64,000 nt of DNA from Comamonas composti DSM 21721 (GCF_000429845.1 NZ_AUCQ01000023.1:1-64000); one strand, 5' to 3'. Counted from the first letter of the stretch, positions 9,426 through 19,946 are shown. Numbers and translations are program-made. The notes: generated by a model not told the origin, from the letters alone.

Positions 9426-10297
9426 TGCAGGCTTTCGAACAACTGGGCGTGATCGGCTGCGGGCTCATGGGCGGCTCGTTCGCGCTCGCGCTCAAGCAGG
9501 CCGGCCTGGTCAAGCGCGTGGTGGGCTACAGCAAATCGCCGTCCACCACCCAGCGCGCGCGCCAGATGGGCGTCATCGATGTCGAAGCGCCTTCGGCCCT
9601 GATGGCGGCCTCGGGCTCGGACCTGATCCTGCTGGCCGTGCCCGTGGCGGCCACCGAGCCCACGCTCAAATCCATCAAGCACCTGATCACGCCCAAGACC
9701 CTGGTCATGGACGTGGGCTCGACCAAGACCGATGTGGTCCAGGCCGCACGCCTGTCGCTGCGCGACCGCCTGGGCAGCTTTGTGCCCGCCCACCCCATCG
9801 CCGGCAAGGAGCTTGCGGGCGTGGAGCATGCGGATGCGCAGCTCTACCAGGGCGCCCAGGTCATTCTCACGCCCACGGAGCGCACGCTGACCAGCCACCT
9901 CAAAAAGGCGCAGAAGCTTTGGGAAAAGCTGGGCTGCAAGGTACGCGCCATGTCGCCCGAGGCGCACGATGCGGCTCTGGCTGCGGTCAGCCACCTGCCC
10001 CACCTGCTGGCGTTTGCGATGATGCAAAGCCTGCTGTCCCAGACCAGCGGCGACGAGATGCTGGCCCTGGCCGGCCCGGGCTTTCGCGACTTCACGCGCA
10101 TAGGCGCGGGCGACCCGCGCCTGTGGAGCGACGTGCTGCTGGCCAACCGCGAACAGGTTCTGGCCCAGTCGCGCCACTTCCGCCAGGCACTGAGCGAGCT
10201 CGAAGCCCTGATCGAGGACGGCAACCACCAAGGCCTGGAAGACCGGGTCACCCTGGCCAGCGCCGCACGCGCCCAATGGCGCATGAGCGGCCACTGA
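9425..10297 (+). CDS. tyrA: Prephenate dehydrogenase
   Basis: The 290-residue enzyme oxidatively decarboxylates prephenate toward tyrosine. It opens with an NAD-binding GVIGCGLMGGSFALALK motif. It also contains VMDVGSTKTDV and FVPAHPIAGKE, both conserved in the family, and a helical C-terminal dimerisation domain. The ATG overlaps the pheA stop codon (GTGATG), and this start is favoured because the dinucleotide fold begins at once. No chorismate mutase or ACT domain is attached. Confidence 0.95.
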   Translation: MQAFEQLGVIGCGLMGGSFALALKQAGLVKRVVGYSKSPSTTQRARQMGVIDVEAPSALMAASGSDLILLAVPVAATEPTLKSIKHLITPKTLVMDVGSTKTDVVQAARLSLRDRLGSFVPAHPIAGKELAGVEHADAQLYQGAQVILTPTERTLTSHLKKAQKLWEKLGCKVRAMSPEAHDAALAAVSHLPHLLAFAMMQSLLSQTSGDEMLALAGPGFRDFTRIGAGDPRLWSDVLLANREQVLAQSRHFRQALSELEALIEDGNHQGLEDRVTLASAARAQWRMSGH

Positions 10298-10334
10298 AAA
10301 CATCCCCGCTGCGCAGGCGCGCCTGCGGACATAT

Positions 10335-10437
10335 AAAAAGAGAGCTGCTACCGCAAGCTACAAGGTGATTTCAATACGAAATCAACCTTTAATCCAATGA
10401 GAGCAAGTGGTAGGCGCTCTCTTTTTTGAATAGTGCA
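10335..10437. repeat. Nested palindrome between tyrA and aroA-cmk, possibly a bidirectional terminator
   Basis: Outer arms AAAAAGAGAGC...CTACC (10335-10352) and GGTAG...GCTCTCTTTTTT (10419-10437) pair over about 16 positions with one small mismatch. Inside is a second hairpin, GGTGATTTC and GAAATCAACC, at about 10364-10387. The outer arms carry an A-run on the left and a T-run on the right, so the structure could terminate transcription either way. It resembles short palindromic repeats seen elsewhere in this window. Confidence 0.6.
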
Positions 10438-10461
10438 AACCACTGCAACCCATCAACTGCC

Positions 10462-12480
10462 ATGTTCAGCACCGCTTTTCTAGATCTTCCCGCACTTGCC
10501 CAGGCCCAGGGCGAGGTCAGCCTGCCGGGCTCCAAAAGCATCTCCAACCGCGTGCTGCTGCTGGCGGCGCTCAGCCAGGGCACCAGCGTCATCCACGACC
10601 TGCTCGACTCCGACGACACGCGTGTGATGCTGGCCAGCCTGCAGCAACTGGGCTGCAGCGTAAGCCCGGCCAGCATCACGCCCGGCCAGCCCGTGCACAT
10701 CACCGGCCTGGGCGGGCAGCTGCCGCCAGACACGGCCGCCCGCCTCTTTCTGGGCAATGCCGGCACGGCCATGCGTCCCCTGACCGCAGCCCTGGCCGTG
10801 CTGGGCGGCAGCTTCGAGATGACGGGCGTGCCGCGCATGTACGAGCGCCCGATCGGCGACCTGGTGGACGCGCTGCGCCAGCTGGGCTGCCGCATAGACT
10901 ACCTGGGCAACACGGGCTTTCCGCCGCTCAGCATCGGCGTGCCCGATTTCAGCCAGCTGGGCGATGCGCCCATCCAGGTGCGCGGCGATGTCTCCAGCCA
11001 GTTCCTGACCTCGCTGCTCATGGCCCTGCCCCTGCTGGCCACCGGGCGCGACATCCACATCGAGGTCGTGGGCGAGCTCATCTCCAGGCCCTACATTCAC
11101 ATCACCCTGGCCTTGCTGGCACGCTTTGGCATTGCAGTCAGAAACGAGGACTGGCAGCGCTTCGTGATTCCTGCAGGCAGCCGCTACCAATCGCCTGGCG
11201 AGCTGCACGTGGAGGCCGACGCCTCCTCGGCCAGCTACTTCATCGCCCTGGGCGCCATCGCCTCGGAGCCGGGCCTCAGAATCCTGGGCGTGGGCGAAAA
11301 CTCCCTGCAGGGCGACATACGCTTTGTGGAAGCCGCCCAGGCCATGGGCGCACGCGTGGAAAGCGGACCCAACTGGCTGCAGGTCGGCCGTGGAGCCTGG
11401 CCGCTCAAGGCCATCGACCTGGACTGCAACCACATTCCCGACGCGGCCATGACCCTTGCCGTGATGGCGCTCTACGCCCAGGGCACGACCCGCCTCACCA
11501 ATATCGCAAGCTGGCGCGTCAAGGAAACCGACCGCATCGCCGCCATGGCCTGCGAGCTGCGCAAGCTCGGCGCCGTTGTCGAAGAGGGCCAGGACTGGAT
11601 CAGCATCACGCCGCCTGCCGGTATCGCCGATTGGAAGGCCGCCACGATCCACACCTACGACGACCACCGCGTGGCCATGTGCTTTTCCCTCGCGGCCTTC
11701 AACCCGGCGGGCCTGCCCGTGCGCATCGAAGACCCGAAATGCGTGGCCAAGACCTTTCCCGACTATTTCGAGGCCCTGCTGTCCGTCTGCAGCACGGCGC
11801 GCGAACGCATCCCCGTGATCTGCATCGACGGGCCCACGGCCTCGGGCAAGGGCACGATTGCAGCCGCCGTGGCCCAGCGCCTGGGCTACCACCTGCTGGA
11901 CTCGGGCGCGCTCTACCGCATCACGGGCCTCGCGGCCTCGCGCGCGGGGCTGGCGCTCGATGAGGCCCATGCACCGGCCATTGCCGAGCTCGCGCGCGCG
12001 CTGCCCGTGCGCTTCGCGTCCGGGCGCATCTGGCTGGGCGACGAAGACATCAGCCAGGCGATTCGCACCGAAGAGGCCGGAATGAACGCCTCGCGCGTCT
12101 CTGCACTGCCCGCCGTGCGCAGTGCGCTGGTGGACCTGCAGCTCTCGTTTCAGCAACTGCCCGGCCTCGTGGCCGACGGCCGCGACATGGGCACCGTGAT
12201 CTTTCCCCAGGCTGCGCTCAAGGTCTATCTCTGGGCCTCGGCAGCCTGCCGCGCCGAGCGGCGCCATAAGCAATTGATATCCCAGGGAATATCAGCTAGA
12301 ATTGACGCCCTTCGGGCGGACCTTGAGGAGCGCGATGCGCGGGATATGAACCGCAGCGTGGCGCCGCTCAAGGCCGCCGAAGATTCCTTGCAACTAGACA
12401 GCTCTGCGCTTTCCATAGACCAGGTCGTGGAGCGCGTGCTTTCCTGGTGGCAGGAACGCCAGCCTTTCGGCCGGGCCTGA
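10462..12480 (+). CDS. aroA-cmk: Bifunctional 3-phosphoshikimate 1-carboxyvinyltransferase (EPSP synthase)/cytidylate kinase
   Basis: One 672-residue chain fuses two enzymes. Residues 1-440 are EPSP synthase of the shikimate pathway, with [18 protein letters not shown], the [17 protein letters not shown] loop, and the catalytic YDDHRVAM. Residues about 450-672 are CMP kinase, with the P-loop [23 protein letters not shown] and [13 protein letters not shown]. No stop or frameshift separates them. The start at 10462 ([10 protein letters not shown]) is preferred over an in-frame ATG 12 codons earlier because it fits the EPSP synthase N-terminus. Similar fusions are known in Burkholderiales. It precedes rpsA, as separate cmk does in many proteobacteria. 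Confidence 0.96.
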   Translation: MFSTAFLDLPALAQAQGEVSLPGSKSISNRVLLLAALSQGTSVIHDLLDSDDTRVMLASLQQLGCSVSPASITPGQPVHITGLGGQLPPDTAARLFLGNAGTAMRPLTAALAVLGGSFEMTGVPRMYERPIGDLVDALRQLGCRIDYLGNTGFPPLSIGVPDFSQLGDAPIQVRGDVSSQFLTSLLMALPLLATGRDIHIEVVGELISRPYIHITLALLARFGIAVRNEDWQRFVIPAGSRYQSPGELHVEADASSASYFIALGAIASEPGLRILGVGENSLQGDIRFVEAAQAMGARVESGPNWLQVGRGAWPLKAIDLDCNHIPDAAMTLAVMALYAQGTTRLTNIASWRVKETDRIAAMACELRKLGAVVEEGQDWISITPPAGIADWKAATIHTYDDHRVAMCFSLAAFNPAGLPVRIEDPKCVAKTFPDYFEALLSVCSTARERIPVICIDGPTASGKGTIAAAVAQRLGYHLLDSGALYRITGLAASRAGLALDEAHAPAIAELARALPVRFASGRIWLGDEDISQAIRTEEAGMNASRVSALPAVRSALVDLQLSFQQLPGLVADGRDMGTVIFPQAALKVYLWASAACRAERRHKQLISQGISARIDALRADLEERDARDMNRSVAPLKAAEDSLQLDSSALSIDQVVERVLSWWQERQPFGRA

Positions 12481-12660
12481 CGGCCCGGCTGGAGAGCCGG
12501 CAAACCGTCCTTCGAGTCCAGGCATGGAAAGACCCCCTGCCGGATTCGCAGGTTTATTGACCCTAACCCCGTGGGCACGAGCCCTCAAACCCTCCGCAGG
12601 CAGTCTTAGAAACGCTTGGCAATGGTGCCAACGGAAACCTGCTTGCGGTCAAGGAACTAC

Positions 12661-14346
12661 ATGTCTGAATCTTTTGCCGCCCTTTTTGAAGAGTCGTTGA
12701 CACGCACCGAAATGCGTCCCGGCGAAGTCATCACCGCAGAAGTCGTGCGCGTCGAGCACAACTTCGTGGTCGTGAACGCTGGCTTGAAGTCGGAAGCCTA
12801 TGTGCCGATCGACGAATTCAAGAACGACCAGGGCGAAATCGAAGTCCAAGTGGGTGACTTCGTGTCCGTGGCCATCGGCTCCATCGAGAACGGCTACGGC
12901 GACACCATCCTGAGCCGCGACACGGCCAAGCGCCTGGCCTCCTGGCTGGCTCTGGAAAAGGCTCTGGAATCCGGCGAGTTCGTGACCGGCACGACTTCCG
13001 GCAAGGTCAAGGGTGGCCTGACCGTTCTGGTCAACGGCATCCGCGCCTTCCTGCCCGGTTCGCTGATCGACACCCGTCCGATCAAGGACCTGACTCCCTA
13101 CGAAAACAAGACCCTGGAATTCAAGGTCATCAAGCTGGATCGCAAGCGCAACAACGTGGTGCTGTCGCGCCGCGCCGTGGTGGAAGCCTCCATGGGCGAA
13201 GAGCGCGCCAAGCTGATGGAAACCCTGAAGGAAGGCGCCATCGTGCAAGGCGTGGTCAAGAACATCACCGAATACGGTGCGTTCGTGGACCTGGGCGGCA
13301 TCGACGGCCTGCTGCACATCACCGACATGGCATGGCGCCGTGTGCGTCACCCCTCCGAGGTGGTCACCGCTGGCCAGGAAATCACGGCCAAGATCCTCAA
13401 GTTCGACACCGAGAAGAACCGTGTCTCGCTGGGCCTCAAGCAAATGGGTGACGACCCCTGGATGGGCGTGGCTCGCCGCTACCCCTCGGGCACGCGCCTG
13501 TTCGGCAAGGTCACCAACATCGCCGACTACGGTGCGTTCGTGGAACTGGAGCCCGGCATCGAAGGCCTGGTGCACGTCTCCGAAATGGACTGGACCAACA
13601 AGAACATTGCTCCGACCAAGCTGGTTGCCCTGGGCGACGAAGTCGAAGTCATGGTGCTGGAGATCGACGAAGACAAGCGCCGCATCTCGCTGGGCATGAA
13701 GCAGTGCAAGGCCAACCCCTGGCAGGAATTCGCGCAAAACACCAAGCGCGGCGACCGCGTCAAGGGCCCGATCAAGTCCATCACCGACTTCGGCGTGTTC
13801 GTGGGCCTGGCTGCCGGCATCGACGGCCTGGTGCACCTGTCCGACCTGTCCTGGAACGAAACCGGCGAAGCCGCTGTTCGTAACTACAAGAAGGGCCAGG
13901 AAGTCGAAGCCATCGTGCTGGCCGTGGACGTGGAGCGCGAGCGCATCTCCCTGGGCATCAAGCAACTGGACAGCGATCCCTTCACGACCTTCGTGACCGT
14001 GAACGACAAGGGCCAGACCGTGAGCGGCAAGATCAAGACCGTGGACGCGCGTGGCGCCGAGATCGATCTGGGCGAAGACATCATCGGCTACCTGCGTGCC
14101 TCGGAAATCTCGCGCGACCGCGTGGAAGATGCTCGCTCGGTGCTCAAGGAAGGCGACGAGATCACGGCCGTGGTCGTGAACGTGGACCGCAAGACCCGCA
14201 ACATCCAGCTGTCGATCAAGGCCAAGGACCAGGCAGACCAGCAAGAAGCCATGGCTTCGCTGTCGGCTCAGTCGGCCAAGGAAAACGCTGGCACCACCAG
14301 CCTGGGCGCCCTGCTGCGTGCCAAGCTGGACAACTCCGACAAGTAA
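12661..14346 (+). CDS. rpsA: 30S ribosomal protein S1
   Basis: The 561-residue protein binds mRNA leaders on the small ribosomal subunit. Six S1 OB-fold repeats follow one another, with recurring [23 protein letters not shown] motifs. The start at 12661 ([13 protein letters not shown]) follows AAGGA by six bases and matches the family. An upstream in-frame ATG at 12616 would add 15 residues without support. The 180-base leader after cmk may carry a promoter and S1 autoregulation, but I see no clear structure. Confidence 0.98.
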   Translation: MSESFAALFEESLTRTEMRPGEVITAEVVRVEHNFVVVNAGLKSEAYVPIDEFKNDQGEIEVQVGDFVSVAIGSIENGYGDTILSRDTAKRLASWLALEKALESGEFVTGTTSGKVKGGLTVLVNGIRAFLPGSLIDTRPIKDLTPYENKTLEFKVIKLDRKRNNVVLSRRAVVEASMGEERAKLMETLKEGAIVQGVVKNITEYGAFVDLGGIDGLLHITDMAWRRVRHPSEVVTAGQEITAKILKFDTEKNRVSLGLKQMGDDPWMGVARRYPSGTRLFGKVTNIADYGAFVELEPGIEGLVHVSEMDWTNKNIAPTKLVALGDEVEVMVLEIDEDKRRISLGMKQCKANPWQEFAQNTKRGDRVKGPIKSITDFGVFVGLAAGIDGLVHLSDLSWNETGEAAVRNYKKGQEVEAIVLAVDVERERISLGIKQLDSDPFTTFVTVNDKGQTVSGKIKTVDARGAEIDLGEDIIGYLRASEISRDRVEDARSVLKEGDEITAVVVNVDRKTRNIQLSIKAKDQADQQEAMASLSAQSAKENAGTTSLGALLRAKLDNSDK

Positions 14347-14382
14347 TCAGCCCCGGCTGATTGCTGACTGCTAAAGTCGGAT

Positions 14383-14411
14383 GCGACGGGCGCCTTCCGG
14401 GCGCCCGTCGC
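14383..14411 (+). terminator. Strong GC hairpin after rpsA
   Basis: A 12-base stem (GCGACGGGCGCC and GGCGCCCGTCGC) around a TTCC loop lies about 35 bases after the rpsA stop. The following tract, CATTTCAAATC, has few T residues, so it may be an attenuator or mRNA 3' stabiliser that lets some transcription reach ihfB. Confidence 0.6.
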
Positions 14412-14441
14412 CATTTCAAATCTTTGCTTCTTGAATAGCCC

Positions 14442-14753
14442 ATGACCCGATCCGACCTCGTAGAAGAACTCGCCGCCCGATTTGGCCAGTTGGGCCAGCG
14501 CGATGCCGAGCTTGCCGTCAAGACCATTCTGGACGCTGTCAGCGATGCACTGGTGCGCGGCAACCGCATCGAGATCCGGGGTTTTGGCAGCTTCTCGGTC
14601 AATCATCGTCCCGCCCGCATGGGCCGCAACCCGCGCAGCGGCGAGGCCGTTCATATTCCGCCCAAGCGCGTGCCCCACTTCAAGCCCGGCAAGGCCTTGC
14701 GTGAAGCCGTGGACCTGCAGCCAGGCCAGACAGAAGCTCCTGCCGGCACCTGA
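14442..14753 (+). CDS. ihfB: Integration host factor subunit beta
   Basis: The 103-residue histone-like protein pairs with IHF-alpha to bend DNA. The start [14 protein letters not shown], the beta-arm segment [20 protein letters not shown] and the preceding [11 protein letters not shown] are characteristic. Position after rpsA is conserved in proteobacteria. Confidence 0.97.
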   Translation: MTRSDLVEELAARFGQLGQRDAELAVKTILDAVSDALVRGNRIEIRGFGSFSVNHRPARMGRNPRSGEAVHIPPKRVPHFKPGKALREAVDLQPGQTEAPAGT

Positions 14754-14834
14754 TCCAATACCCCTGAAAAGCAGCCATGACCCGCATGGCAGCATGCAAG
14801 GCTCTAGAATTGGCCGAGCCATACAAGGGAATGC

Positions 14835-15125
14835 ATGAAATATTTTCTGTGGCTGCTCAAGGCGGCCATTTTTTTTACGCTGTTCGCTTTCGCACTGAAC
14901 AATCAGCAGGACGTGACCGTACACTTTTTCTTCGGTACCTCCTGGACCGCAGCCCTGGTACTGGTGGTTCTGGCGGCCTTCACCCTGGGGCTGATGGTCG
15001 GCGTGCTGGGCATGGTTCCGCGCTGGCTCAAGCTGCGCAATGCCACACGCTCTGCCCCCGCCGAACATGCCTCCTCCGCGGCCAAGCCCGCCACCTCTTT
15101 GTCCGACGACTCGCATGGAATTTGA
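14835..15125 (+). CDS. lapA: LapA-family membrane protein (DUF1049)
   Basis: The 96-residue inner-membrane protein has two predicted membrane helices (about 5-22 and 36-60), with a conserved ALNNQQDVTVHFFFG between them and a short cytoplasmic tail. In E. coli LapA and LapB work together in controlling LPS synthesis through FtsH and LpxC. It overlaps the next gene by 11 bases, consistent with translational coupling. Confidence 0.88.
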   Translation: MKYFLWLLKAAIFFTLFAFALNNQQDVTVHFFFGTSWTAALVLVVLAAFTLGLMVGVLGMVPRWLKLRNATRSAPAEHASSAAKPATSLSDDSHGI

Positions 15126-16272
15126 CCTCAGCTGGATGCTGCTGGGCCTGCCCCTGGCCTTTGTTCTTGGCTGGCTGGCCTCTCGCTGGGATCTGCGCCA
15201 GATACGCGCCGAGAACCGCCAGGCCCCCAAAGCCTACTTCAAGGGCCTGAACTTCCTGCTCAACGAGCAGCAGGACAAGGCCATCGATGCCTTCATCGAG
15301 GCCGTGCAAAATGACCCCGACACCTCGGAGCTGCATTTTGCGCTCGGCAATCTTTTCAGGCGCCGAGGCGAATACAACCGGGCCGTGCGCGTGCACGAGC
15401 ACCTGCTGTCGCGCGGCGACCTCTCGCGCAGCGACCGCGACCGCGCCCAGCACGCACTGGCCCAGGACTTTCTCAAGGCCGGCCTGCTCGATCGCGCAGA
15501 AGACGCCTTGCGCCGCCTTGAGGGCACGGGCTTCGAGGCCGAAGCCCGCCTGGCCTTGCTGGCGATCTACGAACGCTCGCGTGACTGGCCCCAGGCCTCG
15601 GGCATCGCGCGGCGCATGCAGACTTCGGGCCAGGGGGACTTCAGCGCCCGCCTCGCCCATTATCTTTGCGAAGATGCCGACGCCGTACTCGCCCAGGGGC
15701 AGCAGGCAGAAGCCCTGGAGCGCCTTGAACAGGCTGTGGCCACCGCGCCCCAGGCAGCGCGGCCGCGCCTGGCCCTGGCCCAGCTCCAGCACCGCATGGG
15801 CCAATCGGACCAGGCCCTGCAAAGCCTGCAGGCCCTGGCCGAACAGGCCCCAGCGGCCCTGCCTCTTGCAGCTGGCCTGCTGGTGGACCTCAGCGCTGCC
15901 ACGGGCCAGCGTGAAGCCATTCATCAACTGCTCAACAGTCACTATCAGCAGTTGCGCTCCCTGGACCTGCTTCAGGCCCTGGTGACCCTCGATGCCCGGG
16001 AGCAGGACGCCAATGCACCCGGGCGCACACGCCTGATCCAGCACCTGGAGCATGAGCCTTCACTGGTGGCTGCCGCCCAATGGCTGACCGAGGAGAAGCT
16101 CGCGCACGAGGAGCACCACCCAGCCATACAACGGGCCCTCGACCACGCCGCCAAGCCGCTCACGCGCTACCGCTGCGCAGCCTGTGGCTTCGAGGCACGC
16201 CAGCATTTCTGGCACTGCCCGGGCTGCCAAAGCTGGGACAGTTATCCTGCGCGGCGCGTTGAAGAACTTTGA
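15115..16272 (+). CDS. lapB: Lipopolysaccharide assembly protein B (TPR protein with rubredoxin-like end)
   Basis: The 385-residue protein has an N-terminal membrane anchor (about 3-22, MEFDLSWMLLGLPLAFVLG), a series of TPR repeats (about 38-340), and a C-terminal metal-binding rubredoxin-like domain with CAACGF and CPGC. In E. coli the homologue adapts FtsH to degrade LpxC. The ATG at 15115 lies inside the end of lapA and is chosen because it opens the membrane anchor. Confidence 0.92.
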   Translation: MEFDLSWMLLGLPLAFVLGWLASRWDLRQIRAENRQAPKAYFKGLNFLLNEQQDKAIDAFIEAVQNDPDTSELHFALGNLFRRRGEYNRAVRVHEHLLSRGDLSRSDRDRAQHALAQDFLKAGLLDRAEDALRRLEGTGFEAEARLALLAIYERSRDWPQASGIARRMQTSGQGDFSARLAHYLCEDADAVLAQGQQAEALERLEQAVATAPQAARPRLALAQLQHRMGQSDQALQSLQALAEQAPAALPLAAGLLVDLSAATGQREAIHQLLNSHYQQLRSLDLLQALVTLDAREQDANAPGRTRLIQHLEHEPSLVAAAQWLTEEKLAHEEHHPAIQRALDHAAKPLTRYRCAACGFEARQHFWHCPGCQSWDSYPARRVEEL

Positions 16273-16373
16273 CGCTGGCACAAAGCCCTGCCCGATGGCG
16301 GCCTCGTCAAGGCCTGCGTAATATGCATCAGGGCCGCAGCGGTTGCGGCTCTTCTTCTTTCAAGGAGCCAACT

Positions 16374-16772
16374 ATGTTCGCAAGACTGATAGCAGGTTTG
16401 GTCGCTTTGATCTGGTCGGCCATGGCCCTGGCCGCCGTGGACGTGAACAAGGGTAGTGCCGCAGATCTGGACTCGGTCAAAGGCATCGGGCCAGCCATGT
16501 CCAGCCGTATTTTGGAAGAGCGCAAGAACGGCCAGTTCAAGGACTGGACAGACTTCATCAGCCGCGTCAAAGGCATTGGCGACGCCTCTGCAACCAAGCT
16601 CTCGGCCCAGGGGCTGACGGTGAATGGCGGCAGTTACCAGGGAGATGCCACAAAGGTCGCCAAGCACAGCAAAGCCAGCAAGGCAGATGCCAAACCTGCC
16701 GCGGTCAAGGACAGCAAGGCCAGCGCCAAGCCCGCTCCGGCACCCAGCGGCAAGACAGGAGCGAGTAGCTGA
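16374..16772 (+). CDS. ComEA-like helix-hairpin-helix DNA-binding protein
   Basis: The 132-residue protein has an N-terminal signal or anchor helix (MFARLIAGLVALIWSAMALA). A ComEA-type double helix-hairpin-helix region follows (about 23-78), with VDVNKGSAADLDSVKGIGP and VKGIGDASATKLSA. A low-complexity Lys/Ala tail ends the protein. Export plus this domain suggests DNA binding in the periplasm, as in natural transformation, though many bacteria carry such proteins without known competence. AAGGAG lies 8 bases before the chosen ATG. An upstream start at 16269 would place the signal sequence internally. Confidence 0.82.
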   Translation: MFARLIAGLVALIWSAMALAAVDVNKGSAADLDSVKGIGPAMSSRILEERKNGQFKDWTDFISRVKGIGDASATKLSAQGLTVNGGSYQGDATKVAKHSKASKADAKPAAVKDSKASAKPAPAPSGKTGASS

Positions 16773-16797
16773 GCACATCGCCAGCTCCTTCTTGACC

Positions 16798-16820
16798 AAC
16801 CCGCCCAGGCGGGTTTTTTC
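16798..16820 (+). terminator. Intrinsic terminator after the ComEA-like gene
   Basis: AACCCGCC and GGCGGGTT pair around a two-base CA loop and are followed by TTTTTTC. It lies 25 bases past the stop codon and isolates the Mrp operon from upstream genes. Confidence 0.88.
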
Positions 16821-16970
16821 ATGCCTGATACCGGAAGTTAGGATACTTTCCCGTCTTGGCACAGAGATTTTTTATAGACTTAATTCATTGAAGGCACACG
16901 CCCATAGCCCGCAACACGCTCAGGTTTTTATAGCAGTGCGACAAAGGCTTGCCCGTAGAATCAATCGCCC

Positions 16971-19946
16971 ATGCCCTTGATTACCCTCATTCTTTTGCCG
17001 TTTGTCGGCAGTCTTGTCGCCGCCTTGCTGCCAGCCAACGCACGCAATGCCGAGTCCACCCTCGCCGGTGCGATTGCCTTGCTCTGCGCGATACAGGCTG
17101 GCCTGTTGTTCCCCGAGATCGCCGACGGCTCGGTCATCAGGCAGGAAATCGAGTGGCTGCCCGCACTGGGGCTGAATCTTGTGGTCCGCATGGACGGCTT
17201 TGCCTGGATGTTCTCCATGCTGGTGGCCGGCATTGGCTCGCTGGTCGTGCTGTACGCGCGCTACTACATGTCGCCGGCCGACCCGGTGCCGCGCTTTTTC
17301 TCGTTCTTTCTGGCGTTCATGGGCGCCATGATGGGCGTGGTGCTCTCGGGCAACATCATCCAGATTGCGTTCTTCTGGGAGTTGACCAGCCTGTTTTCGT
17401 TCTTGCTGATCGGCTACTGGCACCACCGCAAGGATGCGCGGCGCGGTGCACGCATGGCGCTCACGGTCACGGGCACGGGCGGCCTGGCCATGCTCGCCGG
17501 CATGCTGGTACTCGGCCACATTGTGGGCAGCTACGACCTCGACAACGTGCTCGTTGCCGGCCAGCAGGTGCGCGATCATGCGCTTTATCTGCCTGCATTG
17601 GTGCTCATCTTGCTCGGAGCCTTGAGCAAAAGCGCGCAGTTCCCGTTTCACTTCTGGCTGCCCCACGCCATGGCGGCGCCCACGCCGGTGTCGTCCTATC
17701 TGCATTCGGCGACCATGGTCAAGGCCGGCGTCTTCCTGCTGGCACGCATGTGGCCGGTGCTGGGCGAGACCGATGCCTGGTTCTGGCTCGTGGGCGGCGC
17801 CGGTACGGCCACGCTGCTGCTGGGCGGCTATCTGGCCATGTTCCAGCATGACCTCAAGGGCTTGCTCGCCTACTCGACCATTTCACACCTGGGTCTGATC
17901 ACCCTGCTTCTGGGTCTGAACAGCAAGCTGGCTGCCGTGGCTGCCGTTTTCCACATCATGAACCACGCGACCTTCAAGGCCTCGCTGTTCATGGCGGCAG
18001 GCATCGTCGACCATGAGAGTGGTACGCGCGACATCCGGCGCCTGTCGGGCCTGCGTCACATGATGCCCATCACGGCCACGCTGGCCTGCGTAGCCAGCGC
18101 GGCCATGGCCGGAGTGCCGCTGCTCAACGGTTTTCTCTCCAAGGAAATGTTTTTTGCGGAAACCGTGTTCCTCGATGCCGCCCCGTGGGTACGCACGGCC
18201 CTGCCTGTGGCGGCCACCGTGGCCGGCATGTTCAGCGTGGCCTATTCGCTGCGCTTCACGGCCGACGTGTTCTTCGGCCCCAAGGCCATGGATCTGCCCC
18301 ATACCCCGCACGAGCCCCCGCACTGGATGCGCGTACCCGTGGAGTTGCTGGTGCTGGCCTGCCTTGTGGTCGGCATCCTGCCGGCCTGGGCCATGGGCAG
18401 CTTTCTGGCAGCCGCAGCCACGCCCGTGGTCGGCGGCACCCTGCCCGAGTACAGCCTGGCCATCTGGCACGGCTGGAACATGCCGTTGATCATGAGCCTG
18501 GTGGCCCTGATAGGCGGGGTCATGCTCTATGTGATGCTGCGCTGGCAGCGCCAGATGGGGCATATCGAAGAGGTCCCTTTCCTCGGTTCATTGAGCGGCC
18601 AGCGCGCCTTCGAGAACCTGCTCGCACGGCTGTCGCTGCTCGCGCGTGCCGGCCGCAGAGGCCTGTCCACCATGAGGCTGCAGTGGCAGATGCTGTGGCT
18701 GCTGGGCCTGACCGTGCTGGCCGCCGTCCTGCCGCTGTGGCTGCAGGGCATGGAGCTCGGCGGGCGCGGGCTGCTGGCCACTTCGCCGGATTTTGTGCTG
18801 CTGTGGGTCGTGGGCTGCCTGTGCGCCCTGGGCGCGGCCTGGAAGGCCAAGTACCACCGCATGACGGCGCTGATCATGCTCGGCGGTGCCGGGCTTTGTG
18901 TCTGCCTGAGCTTTCTGTGGTTCTCGGCCCCGGACCTGGCCCTGACCCAGCTCGTGGTCGAGGTCGTGACCTCGGTGCTCATGCTCCTGGGCCTGCGCTG
19001 GATGCCCAAGCGCGACAAGACCGTGATGCCCCAGCCCTCCACCCTGCTGCGCGCACGTGCACGCCGTCTGCGCGATCTGCTGCTGGCACTGATTGCAGGC
19101 GTGGGCATGGCCTGGCTCGCCTTTGCGATGATGAACCGCCCCTTCTACGACGGCGCCTCCACCTTCTTCCTCGAACGCGCACTCAGCGAAGGCGGCGGCA
19201 CCAACGTGGTCAACGTCATGCTGGTGGACTTCCGCGGCTTCGACACCTTTGGCGAAATCGTGGTCCTGGGCATTGTGGCCCTGGTGATCTATGCGCTGCT
19301 GCGGCGCTTTCGACCGGCACGCGAGACCCTGGACCTACCCGAGCAGCAGCGCTTCGTGCCAGGCGATCTGCGCACCGACCTCGTCAACCCGCGCAATGCC
19401 GGCGACACCGCCATCGGCTACCTGATGGTGCCTGCGGTTCTCGTGCGCCTGCTGCTGCCGTTTGCGGCCCTGGTCGCGGCCTACATCTTCATGCGCGGCC
19501 ACAACGAGCCCGGGGGCGGTTTTGTCGCCGGCCTGGTGTTCTCCTCGGCCCTGCTCATGCAATACATCATCTCGGGCACGCAGTGGGTCGAAGCCCACCT
19601 GCCGCTGTTCCCGCGCCGCTGGATAGGCGTGGGCCTGCTGTTCGCGCTGGGCACGGGCCTGGGCTCCATCGTTGCCGGCTACCCCTTCCTGACCAGCCAC
19701 ACCTTCGATTTGACCCTGCCGCTGGCCGGCGAGGTGCATATCGCCAGCGCCCTGTTCTTTGACATCGGCGTGTTTGCGCTGGTCGTCGGAGCCACCTTGC
19801 TCATCCTCACGGCGATAGCCCACCAATCGGTGCGCAGCCACCGCTACCACGCCAGACTCATGGAAGAACAACAACAACAGGCCCAGGAGGCCGAAGCGGC
19901 CGTGCAGCAAGCCACGGCAGCGGCACTTGCACGAGGAGGCCTGTAA
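16971..19946 (+). CDS. mrpA: Na+(K+)/H+ antiporter subunit A, fused MrpA-MrpB type
   Basis: The 991-residue membrane subunit is related to NuoL of complex I and is the largest part of the Mrp/Pha cation/proton antiporter. The proton-channel domain covers about residues 60-470 (SKSAQFPFHFWLPHAMAAPTPVSSYLHSATMVKAG is the hallmark; shortened here to SAQFPFHFWLPHAM). An MrpA C-terminal domain follows, and then an MrpB-like segment after about 820 (FMRGHNEPGGGFVAGL). It ends in a Gln-rich tail. There is no separate mrpB, which fits the group 2 (Pha-like) operon type. Its stop overlaps the mrpC start by one base. Confidence 0.95.
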   Translation: MPLITLILLPFVGSLVAALLPANARNAESTLAGAIALLCAIQAGLLFPEIADGSVIRQEIEWLPALGLNLVVRMDGFAWMFSMLVAGIGSLVVLYARYYMSPADPVPRFFSFFLAFMGAMMGVVLSGNIIQIAFFWELTSLFSFLLIGYWHHRKDARRGARMALTVTGTGGLAMLAGMLVLGHIVGSYDLDNVLVAGQQVRDHALYLPALVLILLGALSKSAQFPFHFWLPHAMAAPTPVSSYLHSATMVKAGVFLLARMWPVLGETDAWFWLVGGAGTATLLLGGYLAMFQHDLKGLLAYSTISHLGLITLLLGLNSKLAAVAAVFHIMNHATFKASLFMAAGIVDHESGTRDIRRLSGLRHMMPITATLACVASAAMAGVPLLNGFLSKEMFFAETVFLDAAPWVRTALPVAATVAGMFSVAYSLRFTADVFFGPKAMDLPHTPHEPPHWMRVPVELLVLACLVVGILPAWAMGSFLAAAATPVVGGTLPEYSLAIWHGWNMPLIMSLVALIGGVMLYVMLRWQRQMGHIEEVPFLGSLSGQRAFENLLARLSLLARAGRRGLSTMRLQWQMLWLLGLTVLAAVLPLWLQGMELGGRGLLATSPDFVLLWVVGCLCALGAAWKAKYHRMTALIMLGGAGLCVCLSFLWFSAPDLALTQLVVEVVTSVLMLLGLRWMPKRDKTVMPQPSTLLRARARRLRDLLLALIAGVGMAWLAFAMMNRPFYDGASTFFLERALSEGGGTNVVNVMLVDFRGFDTFGEIVVLGIVALVIYALLRRFRPARETLDLPEQQRFVPGDLRTDLVNPRNAGDTAIGYLMVPAVLVRLLLPFAALVAAYIFMRGHNEPGGGFVAGLVFSSALLMQYIISGTQWVEAHLPLFPRRWIGVGLLFALGTGLGSIVAGYPFLTSHTFDLTLPLAGEVHIASALFFDIGVFALVVGATLLILTAIAHQSVRSHRYHARLMEEQQQQAQEAEAAVQQATAAALARGGL

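Noticed and set aside
10480..12273. Long antisense open frame opposite aroA-cmk
   Set aside because: It is antisense to a well-supported gene and shows only His/Gly/Ala-rich translation typical of shadows.
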